In this document: in pieces, positions 42,556 to 55,728 of the stretch | Layout of the letters: the number at the start of each line of letters is the position of its first letter | Position numbering within the stretch: the first letter of the stretch is position 1 | Assembly (NCBI GenBank): GCA_963662175.1 | Contig: OY759215.1 | Location: forward strand, 55,879,213-55,943,212 | DNA: 64,000 nucleotides | Reading direction: 5' to 3' | Source of the DNA: Aradus depressus | Taxonomy: Eukaryota; Arthropoda; Insecta; Hemiptera; Aradidae | Position numbers and translations under genes: made by a program | The notes under the pieces: generated by a model | The model's database searches: none | Seen by the model: only the letters and a program-made list of their open reading frames with translations | What the model was told of the DNA's origin: nothing

Positions 42556-44150
42556 TTCTATTTGGCCATCAATAATAGTACATGTGAAATTCCATGACAA
42601 TCCGATCATCCGTTAATGACCTATCACTATCTTCAAATTTAGGCCTACCCCCATACCCCCCCTCCCGTTCACAATTTTTTGACGTCACACCCTATTTTTC
42701 TATTTGGCCTTTATGAATAGGTACTACATGTGAAATTTCGTGACAATCCGATCATTCGTTAATGACATCACTATACTTATACTTAGGCCCCCATCAACCC
42801 ACCCTCCCGTTCAAAATTTTGTGACATATACACCCTATATTTCTATTTGGCTTTTAAGAATACTACATGTGAAATTCCATGACAATACGACCAACCGTTA
42901 TTGAGCTAGCACTATATTTATACTTAGGCCCCCCCGCCACTACCCCCCCTCCCGTACAAAATTTTGAGCCGTCACACCGCCTATTTTTCTATTTGACTTT
43001 CAGAAATACTACATGTGAAATTTCGTGACAATCTGACCAACCGTTAATGAGCCAGCACTATATTTATACTTAGGCCTATCCCCACAACCTCCCCTCCCGT
43101 TCAAAACTTTGGGTCGCCACACATCTTATATTTCTATTTGGATTTTAAAAATATTACTTGTGAAATTTTGTGACAATCCGACCAATCTTTGAAGAGTTAG
43201 CACTATATTTATACTTAGGCCTACCCCCCCCCCCCTCCCCCCGTTCAAATTTTTGGGACGCCACACACCTTTTTTTTTATTTGGTCTTCAGGAATACTAC
43301 ATGTGAAACTTCGTGACAATGCGACCAACCGTTAATGAGCTAGCTCTATATTCATACTTAGGCCCCCCTCAACCCCCCCTCCCGTTCAATACTTTAGAAC
43401 GCCACACACCTTATTTTTCTATTTGGCCTTCAGGAATACTCCATGTGAAATTTCGTGACAATCCGATCAACCGTTAATGTGTTAGCACTATTTATATACT
43501 TAGGCCCCCCCACAACCCCCCCTCCCGTTCAAAACTTTGGGACGCCACACACCTTTTTTTCCTATTTGGCTTTTAAAAATACTACGTGGGAAATTTCATG
43601 ACAATTCGACCATTAGTTAATGTGTTAGCACTATTTATATACTTAGGCCCCCCTTACAACCCCCCTTCCCGTTCAAAACTTTGGGACGCCACACACCTTT
43701 TTTTCCTGTTTGGATTTTAAAAATACTACATGTGAAATTTCGTGACAATCCGATCAACCGTTAATGTGTTAGCACTATTTATATACTTAGGCCCCCCCAC
43801 AACCCCCCCTCCCGTTCAAGACTTTGGGACGCCACACACTTTTTTTTCCTATTTGGCTTTTAAAAATACTACGTGGGAAATTTCATGACAATTCGACCAT
43901 TAGTTAATGTGTTAGCACTATTTATATACTTAGGCCCCCCTTACAACCCCCCCTCCCGTTCAAAACTTTGGGACGCCACACACCTTTTTTTCCTGTTTGG
44001 ATTTTAAAAATACTACATGTGAAATTTCATGACAATTCGCCCATTAGTTAATGAGTTAGCACTATTTATATACTTAGGCCCCCCTTACAACCCCCGCTCC
44101 CGATCAAAATTTTGGGACGCCACATAGCCTATTATTCAATCGGGCTCAAA
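42556..44150. repeat. ~145-bp C-rich tandem repeat, block 1
   Basis: Units contain ACTACATGTGAAATTTCGTG, ACCGTTAATGAGCTAGCACT, a C-tract (CCCCCTCCCGTTCAAAACTT) and GGGACGCCACACACC. Confidence 0.9.
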
Positions 44151-44413
44151 AGAATGCTACATGTGAAGTTTCATAAAAATCCGTCCAGCCGTATGGGCGT
44201 GATGCTGGAACAAACATACAAACACACAAACCCACAAACCCCGTTTCAGCTTTATTAATATAGACTTAAACGTTCCGCTCAACATAGGGTACGTGACATC
44301 ACCCAACACTCCTGCCAACTTCCTACTACCATCTCCAAAGCCCACTTATATTCCACATTTCTTCCTTGATAATGTTAGTAGAAACCAAACGGTAACTTAT
44401 TTTATCATACATA

Positions 44414-45478
44414 TGGAGTCTATCGAGCTCAGGATCGCCACTTAGAAATCTAGCCAAGGCACTTAGGTCAGATATTTTATTCGGGAAGATAAAAATAAAT
44501 TTGAGCACGTCGTCCTTCGGATTAGACTTTAGGCTATGATCGAGGGGCTTTTTGTATGTCAGGTGCTCGATAATGAGTCCTATGTTATGTAACTAAACCT
44601 AGGTAGCTAAAATTTCACTTAGGTTCAAAAAACCTTGAGCACGTCGTCCTTCGGATAGGACTTTCCCGATATATCTAAATCTGTTTTAACAAATATTAAA
44701 TCTATAAACCGTTAAAAAGCAGGAAATTTGAAGAATGGTATTTAGCCCGACGTTTTTCGAAAAACATTTTTATTTCAATTTTTGTGTAGGATTCAGATAT
44801 CCCGGTTGTTCATCAGTTTTAACAAATATTAAAACTAATAACCGTTTAAAAGCGAGAAATTTGAAGAATGGCGTTTACCGAGCTCAGGATCGCCATTTCG
44901 AAATCTAGCCAAGTCACTTAGGTCAGATGTTTTAATCGGGAAGATAAAAATAAATTTGAGCACGTCGTCCTTCGGTTTGGACTTTAAGCTATGATCGAGG
45001 GCCTTTTCGTATGTCGGGTACTCGATAATGAGTCGTATGTTACGTATCTAAACCTGGGTAGTTGAAATTTCATTTACGTTAAAAATAACTTGAGCACGTC
45101 GTCCTTCGGTTTGGACTCTAAGCTATGATCGAGGGCTTTTTCGTATGTCAGGTACTCGATAATGAGTCGTATGTTACGTATCTAAACCTGGGTAGCTGAA
45201 ATTTCACCTAGGTTAAAAATAAATTTGAGCACGTCGTCCTTCGGATGGGACTTCCCCGATATATCTGAATCTGTATATCAGTTTTAACAAATATTAATAC
45301 TAAAAACCGTTTAGAAGCGAGAAATTTGAAGAATGGAGTTTACCGAGCTCAGGATCGCCATTTAGAAATCTAGCCAAGTCACTTAGTTCAGATGTTTTAA
45401 TCGGGAAGATAAAAATAACTTTGAGCACGTCGTCCTTCGGATGGGACTTTCCCGATACATCTGAATCTTTCTTTGGTT
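44414..45478. repeat. SINE-like ~440-bp satellite, degenerate block
   Basis: Three diverged units, anchored by CGAGCTCAGGATCGCCA at about 44420, 44878 and 45344, with partial extra copies of GAGCACGTCGTCCTTCGG. Confidence 0.8.
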
Positions 45479-45524
45479 GACCATCTTCGTTTCTGGATGC
45501 TGCCTATCTACCAACATAGCTGTA

Positions 45525-47887
45525 TTAATTTGCAACAGCGGACACCACAGCTAGTACGAAGTTAGGAACCCTGGGCACCACATCTAGTATGTGCCTTGCA
45601 ACAGCGGACCCCACAGCTAGTACGAAGTTCGGAACGCTGAGCACCACATCTAGTTTGTGCCTTGCAACAGCGGACCCCACAGGTAGTACGAAGTTAGGAA
45701 CGCTGAGCACCACATTCTAGTTTGTGCCTTGCAACAGCGGTCACCACAGCTAGTACGAAGTTAGGAACCCTGGGCACCACATCTAGTATGTGCCTTGCAA
45801 CAGCGGACACCACAGCTAGTACGAAGTTAGGAACGCTGAGCACCACATCTAGTATGTGCCTTGCAACAGCGGACCCCACAGCTAATACGAAGTTAGGAAC
45901 GCTGAGCAACACATCTAGTATGTGCCTTGCAACAGCGGACACCACAGCTAGTACGAAGTTAGGAATCCTGGGCACCACATCTAGTTTGTGCCTTGCAACA
46001 GCGGACCCCACAGCTAGTATGAAGTTAGGAACGCTGAGCACCACATCTAGTTTGTACCTTGCAACAGCGGACACCACAGCTAGTACGAAGTTAGGAACGC
46101 TGGGCAACACAGCTAGTAAGTGTTTTGTAACAGCGGACCCCACAGCTAGTACGAAGTTAGGAACCCTGGGCACCACATCTAGTATGTGCCTTGCAACAGC
46201 GAACACCACAGCTATTACGAAGTTAGGAACGCTGGGCACCACATCTAGTTTGTGCATTGCAACAGCGGACACCACAGCTAGTACGAAGTTAGGAACCCTG
46301 GGCACCACATCTAGTATGTGCCTTGCAACAGCGGACCCCACAGCTAGTACGAAGTTCGGAACGCTGGGCAACACAGCTAGTAAGTGTTTTGTAACAGCGG
46401 ACCCCATAGATACTACATAGTAAGGAACGCTGGGCATCACAGCTAGTAAATGTCTTGCAACAGTGAACCCCACAGCGAATACATAGTTACTACTACTACA
46501 TGTGAAATTCATGACAATCCGATTGCCCTTTAATCATTCAGCATTATTTTTATGCTTAGCCCCCCCCCCCCCCCCCCCCCTCCAAATTTTTAAGATGTCA
46601 CATAGTGTATTTTTCTATTTGGCCTTTATGAATACTACATGTGAAATTTCGTGACAATCCGATCATCCGTTAATGACTTATCACTATACTTATACTTAGG
46701 CCCCCATCAATCCATCCTCCCGTTCAAAATTTTGTGACTTATACACCCTATATTGGCTTTTAAGAGTACTACATGTGAAATTCCATGACAATACGACCAT
46801 CCGTTAATGAGCTACCACTATATTTATATTTAGCCCCCCCCCCCCCCCCCCCCCCCCCCCCAACCCCCCCTCCCGTTCAAAACTTTGGGTCGCCACACAC
46901 CTTTTTTTTTTACTACATGTGAAACTTCGTGACAATGCGACCACCCGTTAATGAGCTAGCTCTATATTTATACTTAGGCCCCCCCCCCACAACCCCCCCT
47001 CCTGTTCAAAACTTTGGGACGCCACACACTTTATTTTTTTATTTAGCCTTCAGGAATACTACATGGGAAATTTCGTGACAATGCGACCACCCGTTAATGA
47101 GCTAGCTCTATATTTATACTTAGGCCCCCCCACAACCCCCCCTCCCGTTCAAAACTTTGGGACGCCACACACCTTATTTTTTTATTTGGCCTTCAGGAAT
47201 ACTACATGGGAAATTTCGTGACAATGCGACCACCCGTTAATGAGCTAGCTCTATATTTATACTTAGGCCCCCCCACAACCCCCCCCCCTCCCGTTCAAAA
47301 CTTTGGGACGCCACACACCTTATTTTTTTATTTGGCCTTCAGGAATACTACATGGGAAATTTCGTGACAATACGATCAACCGTTAATGAGCTAGCTCTAT
47401 ATTTATACTTAGCCCCCCCCCCCCCCCCCCTCAACCCCCCCACCCGTTCAAAACTTTGGGACACCACACATCTTATTTTTCTATTTGGCCTTCAGGAATA
47501 CTACATGGGAAATTTCGTGACAATACGATCAACCGTTAATGAGCTAGCTCTATATTTATATTTAGGCCTACGCCCACAACCCCCCCTTCCATTTAAAATT
47601 TTGGGACGCCACACACAATATTTTTCATATTGGCCTTTAAAAATACTACATGTGAAATTTCGTGACAATCCGACCAACCGTTAATGAGGTAGGACTATTT
47701 ATATACTTAGGCCCCCCTTACAACCCCCCCTACCGTTCAAAATTTTGGGACGCCACATAGCCTATTATTCAATCGGGCTCAAAAGAATGCTACATGTGAA
47801 GTTTCATGAAGATCCGTCCAGCCGTTTGGGCGTGATGCTGGAACAAACATACAAACAAACCCCGTTTCAGCTTTATTTATATAGATT
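45525..47887. repeat. Composite repeat element, copy 2 (5'-truncated)
   Basis: Minisatellite at 45533-46490 (very regular 66-bp units), C-rich ~145-bp repeats at 46490-47800, and the common 3' end finishing CCCCGTTTCAGCTTTATTTA, TATAGATT. Lacks the 5' part seen in copies 1 and 3. Confidence 0.87.
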
Positions 47888-48058
47888 ATATCACAATGTA
47901 CACAAGTTTTAATTTGTGTTCATATCTATACATACATCTTTTTTTTTTTTGGCATTTTTCTTCCATAGTGGATCGGTGTCACCATATTTAAAGTCAGTCT
48001 GAACGTTGTGCTGACGTTGGCATATTCCGAAACCAGCACACTCTATGGCTCTGTCAGT

Positions 48059-51000
48059 TAACAAATATTAAATCTATAAACCGTTAAAAAGCAAGAAATT
48101 TGAAGAATGGAGTCTACCGAGCTCAGGATCGCCACATAGAAATCTAGCTGAGGCACTTAGGTCAGATGTTTTAATCGGGAAGTTAAAAATAACTTTGAGC
48201 ACTTCGTCCTTCGGATGGGACATTAAGCGATGATCCAGGGCTTTTTCGAATGTGAGGTACTCGATAATGAGACGTATGTTATGTAAATAAACCTGGGTAG
48301 GTCAATTTCCACCTAGGTTGAAAGCCTTGAGCACGTCGTCCTTCGGATGGGACTTTCCGGATATATCTGAATCTGTAGTATCAGTTTTAACAATTATTAA
48401 GCCTATACACCGTTAAATAGCGCGAATTTTTTGAAAAACGTTTTCATTTTGATTTTTGTGTGGGGTTCAGATAATCCGGTCGTTCTCTATCAGTTTTAAC
48501 AAATATTTAATCTATAAACCGTTAAAAAGCGAGAAATTTGAAGAATGGAGTCTACCGAGCTCAGGATCGCCACTTACAAATCTAGCTGAGGCACTTAGGT
48601 CAGATGTTTTAATCGGGAAGTGAAAAATAACTATGAGCACGTCGTCCTTCGGATGGGACTTTAAGCAATGTTCCAGGACTTTTTCGAATGTGAGGTACTC
48701 GATAATGAGACGTATGTTATGTAAATAAACCTGGGTAGGTGAAATTTCACTTAGGTTGAAAATAGCCTTGAGCACATCGTCCTTCGGATGGGACTTTCCG
48801 GATAAATCTGAATCTGTCGTATCAGTTTTAACAATTATTAAGCCTATAAACCGTTAAATAGCGCAAATTTTTTGAAAAACATTTTTATTTTGATTTTTGT
48901 GTAGGATTCAGATAATCCGGTCGTTCTCTATCAGTTTTAACAAATATTAAATCTATAAACCGTTAAAAAGCGAGAAATTTCAAGAATGGAGTCTACCGAG
49001 CTCAGGATCGCCACTTAGAAATCTAGATGAGGCACTTAGGTCAGATGTTTCAATCGGGAAGTTAAAAAACACTTTGAGCACGTCGTCCTTCGGATGGGAC
49101 TTTAAGCGATGATCCAGGGCTTTTTCGAATGTGAGGTACTCGATAATGAGACGTATGTTATGTAAATGAACCTGGGTAGGTGAAATATCACTTAGGTTGA
49201 AAATAGCCTTGAGCACGTCGTCCTTCGGATGGGACTTTCCGGATAAATCTGAATCTCTCGTATCAGTTTTAACAATTATTAAGCCTATAAACCGTTAAAT
49301 AGCGTGAATTTTTTGAAAAACATTTTTATTTTGATTTTTGTGTAGGATTCAGATAATCCGGTCGTTCTCTATCAGTTTTAACAAATATTAAATCTATAAA
49401 CCGTTAAAAAGCGAGAAATTTCAAGAATGGAGTCTACCGAGCTCAGGATCGCCACTTAGAAATCTAGTTGAGGCACTTAGGTCAGATGTTTTAATCGGGA
49501 AGCTAAAAATAACTTTGAACACGTCGTCCTTCGGATGGGACATTAAGCAATGGTCCAGGGCTTTTTCGAATGTGAGGTACTCGATAATGAGACGTATGTT
49601 ATGTAAATAAACCTGGGTAGGTCAATTTCTACTTAGGTTGAAAGCCTTGAGCACGTCGTCCTTCGGATGGGACTTTCCGGATAAATCTGAATCTGTCGTA
49701 TCAGTTTTAACAATTATTAAGCCTATAAACCGTTAAATAGCGCAAATTTTTTGAAAAACATTTTTATTTTGATTTTTGTGTAGGATTCAGATAATCCGGT
49801 CGTTCTCTATCAGTTTTAACAAATATTAAATCTATAAACCGTTAAAAAGCGAGAAATTTGAAGAATGGAGTCTACCGAGCTCAGGATCGCCACTTAGAAA
49901 TCTAGCTGAGGCACTTAGGTCAGATGTTTTAATCGGGAAGTGAAAAATAACTATGAGCACGTCGTCCTTCGGATGGGACTTTAAGCGATGTTCCAGGACT
50001 TTTTCGAATGTGAGGTACTCGATAATGAGACGTATGTTATGTAAATAAACCTGGGTAGGTGAAATTTCACTTAGGTTGAAAATAGCCTTGAGCACGTCGT
50101 CCTTCGGATGGGACTTTCCGGATAAATCTGAATCTGTCGTATCAGTTTTAACAATTATTAAACCTATAAACCGTTAAATAGCGCAAATTTTTTGAAAAAC
50201 ATTTTTATTTTGATTTTTGTGTAGGATTCAGATAATCCGGTCGTTCTCTATCAGTTTTAACAAATATTAAATCTATAAACCGTTAAAAAGCGAGAAATTT
50301 GAAGAATGGAGTCTACCGAGCTCAGGATCGCCACTTAGAAATCTAGTTGAGGCACTTAGGTCAGATGTTTCAATCGGGAAGTTAAAAAACACTTTGAGCA
50401 CGTCGTCCTTCGGATGGGACTTTAAGCGATGATCCAGGGCTTTTTCGAATGTGAGGTACTCGATAATGAGACGTATGTTATGTAAATAAACCTGGGTAGG
50501 TGAAATATCACTTAGGTTGAAAATAGCCTTGAGCACGTCGTCCTTCGGATGGGACTTTCCGGATAAATCTGAATCTCTCGTATCAGTTTTAACAATTATT
50601 AAGCCTATAAACCGTTAAATAGCGCAAATTTTTTGAAAAACATTTTTATTTTGATTTTTGTGTAGGATTCAGATAATCCGGTCGTTCTCTATCAGTTTTA
50701 ACAAATATTAAATATATAAACCGTTGAAAAGCGAGAAATTTGAAGAATGGAGTCTACCGAGCTCAGGATCGCCACTTAGAAATCTAGCTGAGGCACTTAG
50801 GTCAGATGTTTCAATCGGGAAGTTAAAAAACAATTTGAGCACGTCGTCCTTCGGATGGGACTTTAAGCGATGATCCAGGGCTTTTTCGAATTTGAGGTAC
50901 TCGATAATGAGACGTATGTTATGTAAATAAACCTGGTTAGGTGAAATTTCACTTAGGTTGAAAATAGCCTTGAGCACGTCGTCCGTCGGATGGGACTTTT

Positions 51001-51160
51001 CGGATATATCTGATTCTGTCGTATCAGTTTTAACAATTATTAAGCCTATAAACCGTTAAATAGCGTGAATTTTTTGAAAAACATTTTTATTTTGATTTTT
51101 GTGTAGGATTCAGATAATCCGGTCGTTCTCTATCAGTTTTAACAAATATTAAATCTATAG
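48059..51160. repeat. SINE-like ~440-bp satellite, seven units
   Basis: AGTCTACCGAGCTCAGGATC occurs at 48111, 48549, 48990, 49431, 49869, 50310 and 50751, giving periods of 438 or 441 bp. Each unit contains, in SINE order, GAGCTCAGGATCGCCA (tRNA head), GAGCACGTCGTCCTTCGGAT, a GGTACTCGATAATGAG block and CTGGGTAGGTGAAATTTCAC. It also has a private segment with TATCAGTTTTAACAA twice and TTGATTTTTGTGTAGGATTC. Units are highly similar. Confidence 0.95.
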
Positions 51161-51161
51161 C

Positions 51162-53531
51162 AGTTATACCCGGCGTTGGCCGGGGAACTTTGATTTTTCT
51201 CCCAATATCTTCTATAACGCTATTCAGTTCCTCGACAGTAAATTCATGATGTTATAATTTTCAATTATTCATACGGAATAAGGCTTATAGTCCTTCAGCT
51301 GTTGTAACGCTAGTAAGTTTTTAGGACCCCTGGGCACCACAGCTAGTATGCGCCTTTCAACGGCGGAAGCCACACCTAGTGAATACTTAGCATCGCTGGA
51401 CGTCCTAGTCAGTGCGTACTTAAGAACGTTTGTGACCACAGCTAGTATGTGCCTCGCAACAGCGGACCCCACAGCTAGTACGAAGTTAGGAACGCTGGGC
51501 ATCACAGTTATTAAGTGCCTTGCAACAGCGGACCCCACAGCTAGTATGTAGTTAAATACGCTGGGCATTACAGTTAGTAAGTGCTTTGCAACAGCGAACT
51601 TCACAGCTAGTACATAGTTAGGAACGCTGGGCGCTACAGCTAGTAAATGCCTTGCAACAACGGACCCCACAGCTAGTACGAAGTTAGGAACGCTGGGCAC
51701 TACAGCTAGTAAATGCCTTGCAACAACGGACCCCACAGCTAGTACGATATTAGGAACCCTGGGCATCACAGCTAGTATGCTTTTGCAACGACGGGCCCCA
51801 CAGCTAGTACGTTTTTAGGAACGCTGGGCCCTACAGGTAGTAGGTGCCTTGCAACTGCGAACCCCACAGATAGTATGTAGTTAGAACCACAGGGCATCAC
51901 AGCTAGTATGAGTTTTGCAACGGCGGACCCCACAGCTAGTACCTACGACTGAAATACGCTGGGCCACACTGCTAGCGCCTTGCAACAGCAGACCCCACAG
52001 CTAGTACGTAATTAGAAACGCTGGGCATTACAGCTAGTAAATGTCTTATAGGTGCCTTGCAACAGCGAACCCCACAGCCAGTACATAGTTAGGAACGCTG
52101 GGGCTGAGCACTACAGCTAGTAAGTACCTTGCAACAGCGGACCCCACAGCTAGTACGATATTAGGAACGCTGGACATCACAGCTAGTAAATGTCTTGCAA
52201 CAGTGAACCCCACAGCGAATACATAGTTACTACTACTACATGTGAAATTCATGACAATCCGATTCATGACAATACGATCAACCGTTAATGAGCTAGCTCT
52301 ATATTTATACTTAGTCCCCCCCCCCTCAACCCCGCCACCCGTTCAAAACTTCGGGACGCCACACTCCTTATTTTTCTATTTGGCCTTCAGGAATAATATA
52401 TGCGAAATTTCATGACAATACGACCAACCGTTAATGAGCTAACTCTATATGTATATTTAGCCCCCCCCCCCACAACCCTCCTTCCTGTTCAAAATGTTGG
52501 GCCGTCACACACCTAATATTTCTATTTGACCTTTAAGAATACTACATGTGAAATTTCATGACAATTCGACCATTAGTTAATGAGTTAGCACTATTTATAT
52601 ACGTAGGCCCCCCTTACAACCCCCCCTCCCGATCAAAACTTTGGAACGCCACACACCTTATTTTTCTATTTGGCCTTCAGGAATACTCCATGTGAAATTT
52701 CGTGACAATCCGACCAACCGTTAAAGAGTTAGCTCTATATTTATACTTAGGCCCCCCCACAACCCCCCCTCCCGTTCAAAACTTTGGGACGCCACACACC
52801 TTTTTTTCCTATTTGGCTTTTAAAAATACTACATGTGAAATTTCATGACGATTCGCCCATTAGTTAATGAGTTAGCTCTATATTTATACTTAGGCCCCCC
52901 CACTACCCCCCCTCCCGTAAAAAATTTTGAGCCGTCACACCGCCTATTTTTTTATTTGGTCTTCAGGAATACTACATGTGAAACTTCGTGACAATGCGAC
53001 CAACTGTTAAAGAGTTAGCTCTATATTTATACTTAGGCCCCCCCACAACCCCCCCTCCCGTTCAAAACTTTGGGACGCCACACACCTTTTTTTCCTATTT
53101 GGCTTTTAAAAATACTACATGTGAAATTTCATGACGATGCGCCCATTAGTTAATGAGTTAGCTCTATATTTATACTTAGGCCCCCCCACAACCCCCCCTC
53201 CCGTTCAAAACTTTGGGACGCCACACACCTTTTTTTCCTGTTTGGCTTCTAAAAAGACTACGTGTGAAATTTCATGACAATTTGACCATTAGTTAATGAG
53301 TTAGCACTATTTATATACTTAGGCCCCCCTTACAACCCCCCCTCCCGATCAAAATTTTGGGACGCCACATAGCCTATTATTCAATCGGGCTCAAAAGAAT
53401 GCTACATGGGCAGTTTCAGAAAAATCCGTCCAGCGGTTTGGGCGTGATGCTGGAACAAACATACATACATACATACAAACAAACAAACAAACAAACAAAC
53501 AAACCCCGTTTCAGCTTTATTAATATAGATT
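51162..53531. repeat. Composite repeat element, copy 3 (most complete)
   Basis: Starts GCAGTTATACCCGGCGTTGG, then CCGGGGAACTTTGATTTTTC, TCCCAATATCT and the 5' part. Minisatellite at 51330-52235, C-rich repeats at 52236-53400, 3' end with expanded (ACAT)n(AAAC)n and CCCCGTTTCAGCTTTATTAA, TATAGATT. Its 5' end abuts the last 440-bp satellite unit directly. Confidence 0.88.
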
Positions 53532-54867
53532 TAATTATTCTTTTTTGTTTATTTAATTATTATTATTTCATTATTATTAATTTTACTTATATTTTTTTGA
53601 TTTATTATAATTTTACATATACATAATTTCTTTTTTACCACAATACATACTCTTTTAAAAATATATATAGGACAATTAAGGAGAATCTCAACTACAACCC
53701 TTTGTATCCTTAGCTTCAAAAAATATTTTTTAAGTATTTATATTAACTATGCTGCAGTTAACAAGCGTAAAATCATATTCTCTAACTGCTTTCTCTGTTT
53801 TAGGGCACAGATGAAATACAGCTGATTTGCCCTGCATGAAACCAATTAGAAGAAGCAACAAAATCATTTGGCCGAAGACTAAGTTCCGTACTATGGAGCT
53901 CTGGTGAGTAGGTATAAGAAATATATTTATTCAAACTCCTGACATCGACTATTCACGTTTTTCAAAGATTCGATATTATAACAGGACTTTATTATACCAA
54001 CCACTTTTGTACAGATAACTCTCTATCCCCAATTCATTTCATATTGGCATTACTCCGCGTATGAAAATAGTACGTTCACATCAGCAGTTAGTTAAGTCCT
54101 GTTGTGGCCACCTCATGCTGCCATCCGTTACATTTAAACATTAAACTATTTCCTACAGAATTGTATTGTACATTCTTTAGAGCTATATGACGTTGATCGT
54201 GTTGGTCTAATCTCAAATCTATCACTTCGATGGTTGGAAATTTGTTAAGGAACATTTTTGGAAAGAACATAAATATTTTATAAGTTGCACCTCATAGGTC
54301 AAGATTTTCATTTATTTATTATGTCGTGATTTCATCAGCATGAAATAACCTCTCGAAATAGAGATTTTTTTTTATGTAGTAGCAATGAAATTCAGAATAC
54401 ATAAGTGGTATACGAGTCCAAATTATCGAAGAAAAAGGTACGCACTACTTGGTATTTAATGAAGCCATCGGGTAACTGAAACTTTGGCTGCGCGCAATGA
54501 AATCATTTTATTCTTATTGCCTTTATTTGAAGAATTTTTCGTTTTTACTTCCCCATTTTTTTTTTTGTTAAAATTTTTTATTTCTCGGGTGCACTTTGCG
54601 TTTGTGCAACATCACGCGTCTATGTTTGTAGAGGAAGCTCGGGATCTGGGTAGCTCAAGTGAGGTTATGGTGGGCTGTGGTCGACCAACGTGTGGCGATC
54701 AGTGGTCGCCTCAGCCCACCACAACGCTTTTTTCTGCTTCGGCCAGGAGCCGAAATACCGGTTGAACTTCCCCAATCTAAACGAAGATCAGAAATACGAT
54801 ATTGTGTTTTTATCGGAATTTCATCTTTCATTCCAAAAATGTAAAAACAATTACCTTGCTGTACGTA
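53532..54867. other. Spacer, with repeat C copy
   Basis: AT-rich. At 54100-54215 it shares TTTCCTACAGAATTGTATTG-like and TATTGTACATTCTTTRGAG blocks with 58380-58520. A GC-richer patch at 54590-54750 shows no domain. No gene supported. Confidence 0.4.
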
Positions 54868-55262
54868 TGAAGACGATAACTCCTGATAAAATGAATTTAT
54901 CGACACGAAATTTTTAAATAGTTTGCCAGAAACCCATAAAGACGAGACCTATTGAGTTTTAGCCAAATCGGCTAAAAGGAACGAGGGAAGTAGGGGGAAT
55001 ATAACCCAAAAACAATAAATTGATCGACGTGAAATTGTATATGTAAATTCAAAATTTCATAAGGAAGACTCCGGATCAGAGTAGGGGCTTAACTGCCGAA
55101 GTTCTGTACGTTTTGACACGACATTAGGAGGATTCAGAAGTCCACATGGAAATCAACTCTTGATTTATTGCGAAAACGGTCGATTAGTTTTAGCGGGAGA
55201 GCGAAAACGTAATTGATTAATTTGTGCTGGGGAAGTACATCGGGTGTGATGCACCGACGTTT
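54868..55262. repeat. Dispersed repeat family B, copy
   Basis: Contains AATTTATCGACACGAAATTT, AACCCATAAAGACGAGACCT and GTGCTGGGGAAGTACATCGG, matching family B. Confidence 0.5.
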
Positions 55263-55530
55263 TTGTTTTTTTATTTTCCATACAACAGTCTCAGGTTTTA
55301 GTGCAAGTTAAGTAGGAATACCATCTATTAAAGCCATAAGAAGACCATTTCGTCGTAAGGGAGTGTTCTTTTTAAGGGCTTTGAGAACTTCACCTCTTAC
55401 TAATAGCTCTGACCTCTAGGTCAGATTCCAAAATTTGAACATGTATTTTTAATCAAAACCTTCCATTCTGAAAAAGTCTTTGCCTTTGAACTACAACTAA
55501 TACACGGAAGTTGAAGTCTTCAATTTTGTC

Positions 55531-55728
55531 TACCCAGGTTTAGTTATCTAAGATATTGGTCTTTGACATTGGACAGGCTTAGGGCCATCGCTCAACGTCC
55601 CATCCGAAGGACAACGTGCTCAAGGTTCTTTACCTCCCAGATACAAAACCTATTAGACTCGGCCGGGTTTCGAACCCGCGATCTTGAACTGAGTAGACAA
55701 GCACATTACCTCTGAGTTACCCTCGCGA
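55531..55728 (-). mobile_element. tRNA-SINE, diverged copy
   Basis: The minus strand has a tRNA head ending TCGCGGGTTCGAAACCCGGC, then AGCACGTTGTCCTTCGGATG and GGACGTTGAGCGATGGCCCT. The tail is truncated. Its CCTGGGTAG-type 3' variant resembles the 440-bp satellite more than the young SINEs do. Confidence 0.65.

Larger units (their letters stand above)
41150..44266. repeat. Composite repeat element, copy 1
   Basis: Layout: a short 5' part (TCTCCCAATATCTCCTATAA, CAGTTCCTCGACAG), a 33/66-bp minisatellite at 41260-42555, a ~140-150-bp C-rich tandem repeat at 42556-44150, and a 3' end (CCGTATGGGCGTGATGCTGG, CCCCGTTTCAGCTTTATTAA, TATAGA). The same order recurs at 45525 and 51162. The superfamily is not identified; the 3' end resembles short non-autonomous retroelement tails common in arthropods. 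Confidence 0.85.

Noticed and set aside
45694..46512. 272-codon minus-strand and 232-codon plus-strand open frames
   Set aside because: Both are frames through the 66-bp minisatellite, whose period is divisible by three; there is no independent coding signal.
48512..50977. Repeated 78-89-codon minus-strand frames starting MLKAIFNLS
   Set aside because: They are the same segment of the ~440-bp satellite read repeatedly. The segment is SINE-like DNA with no coding history.
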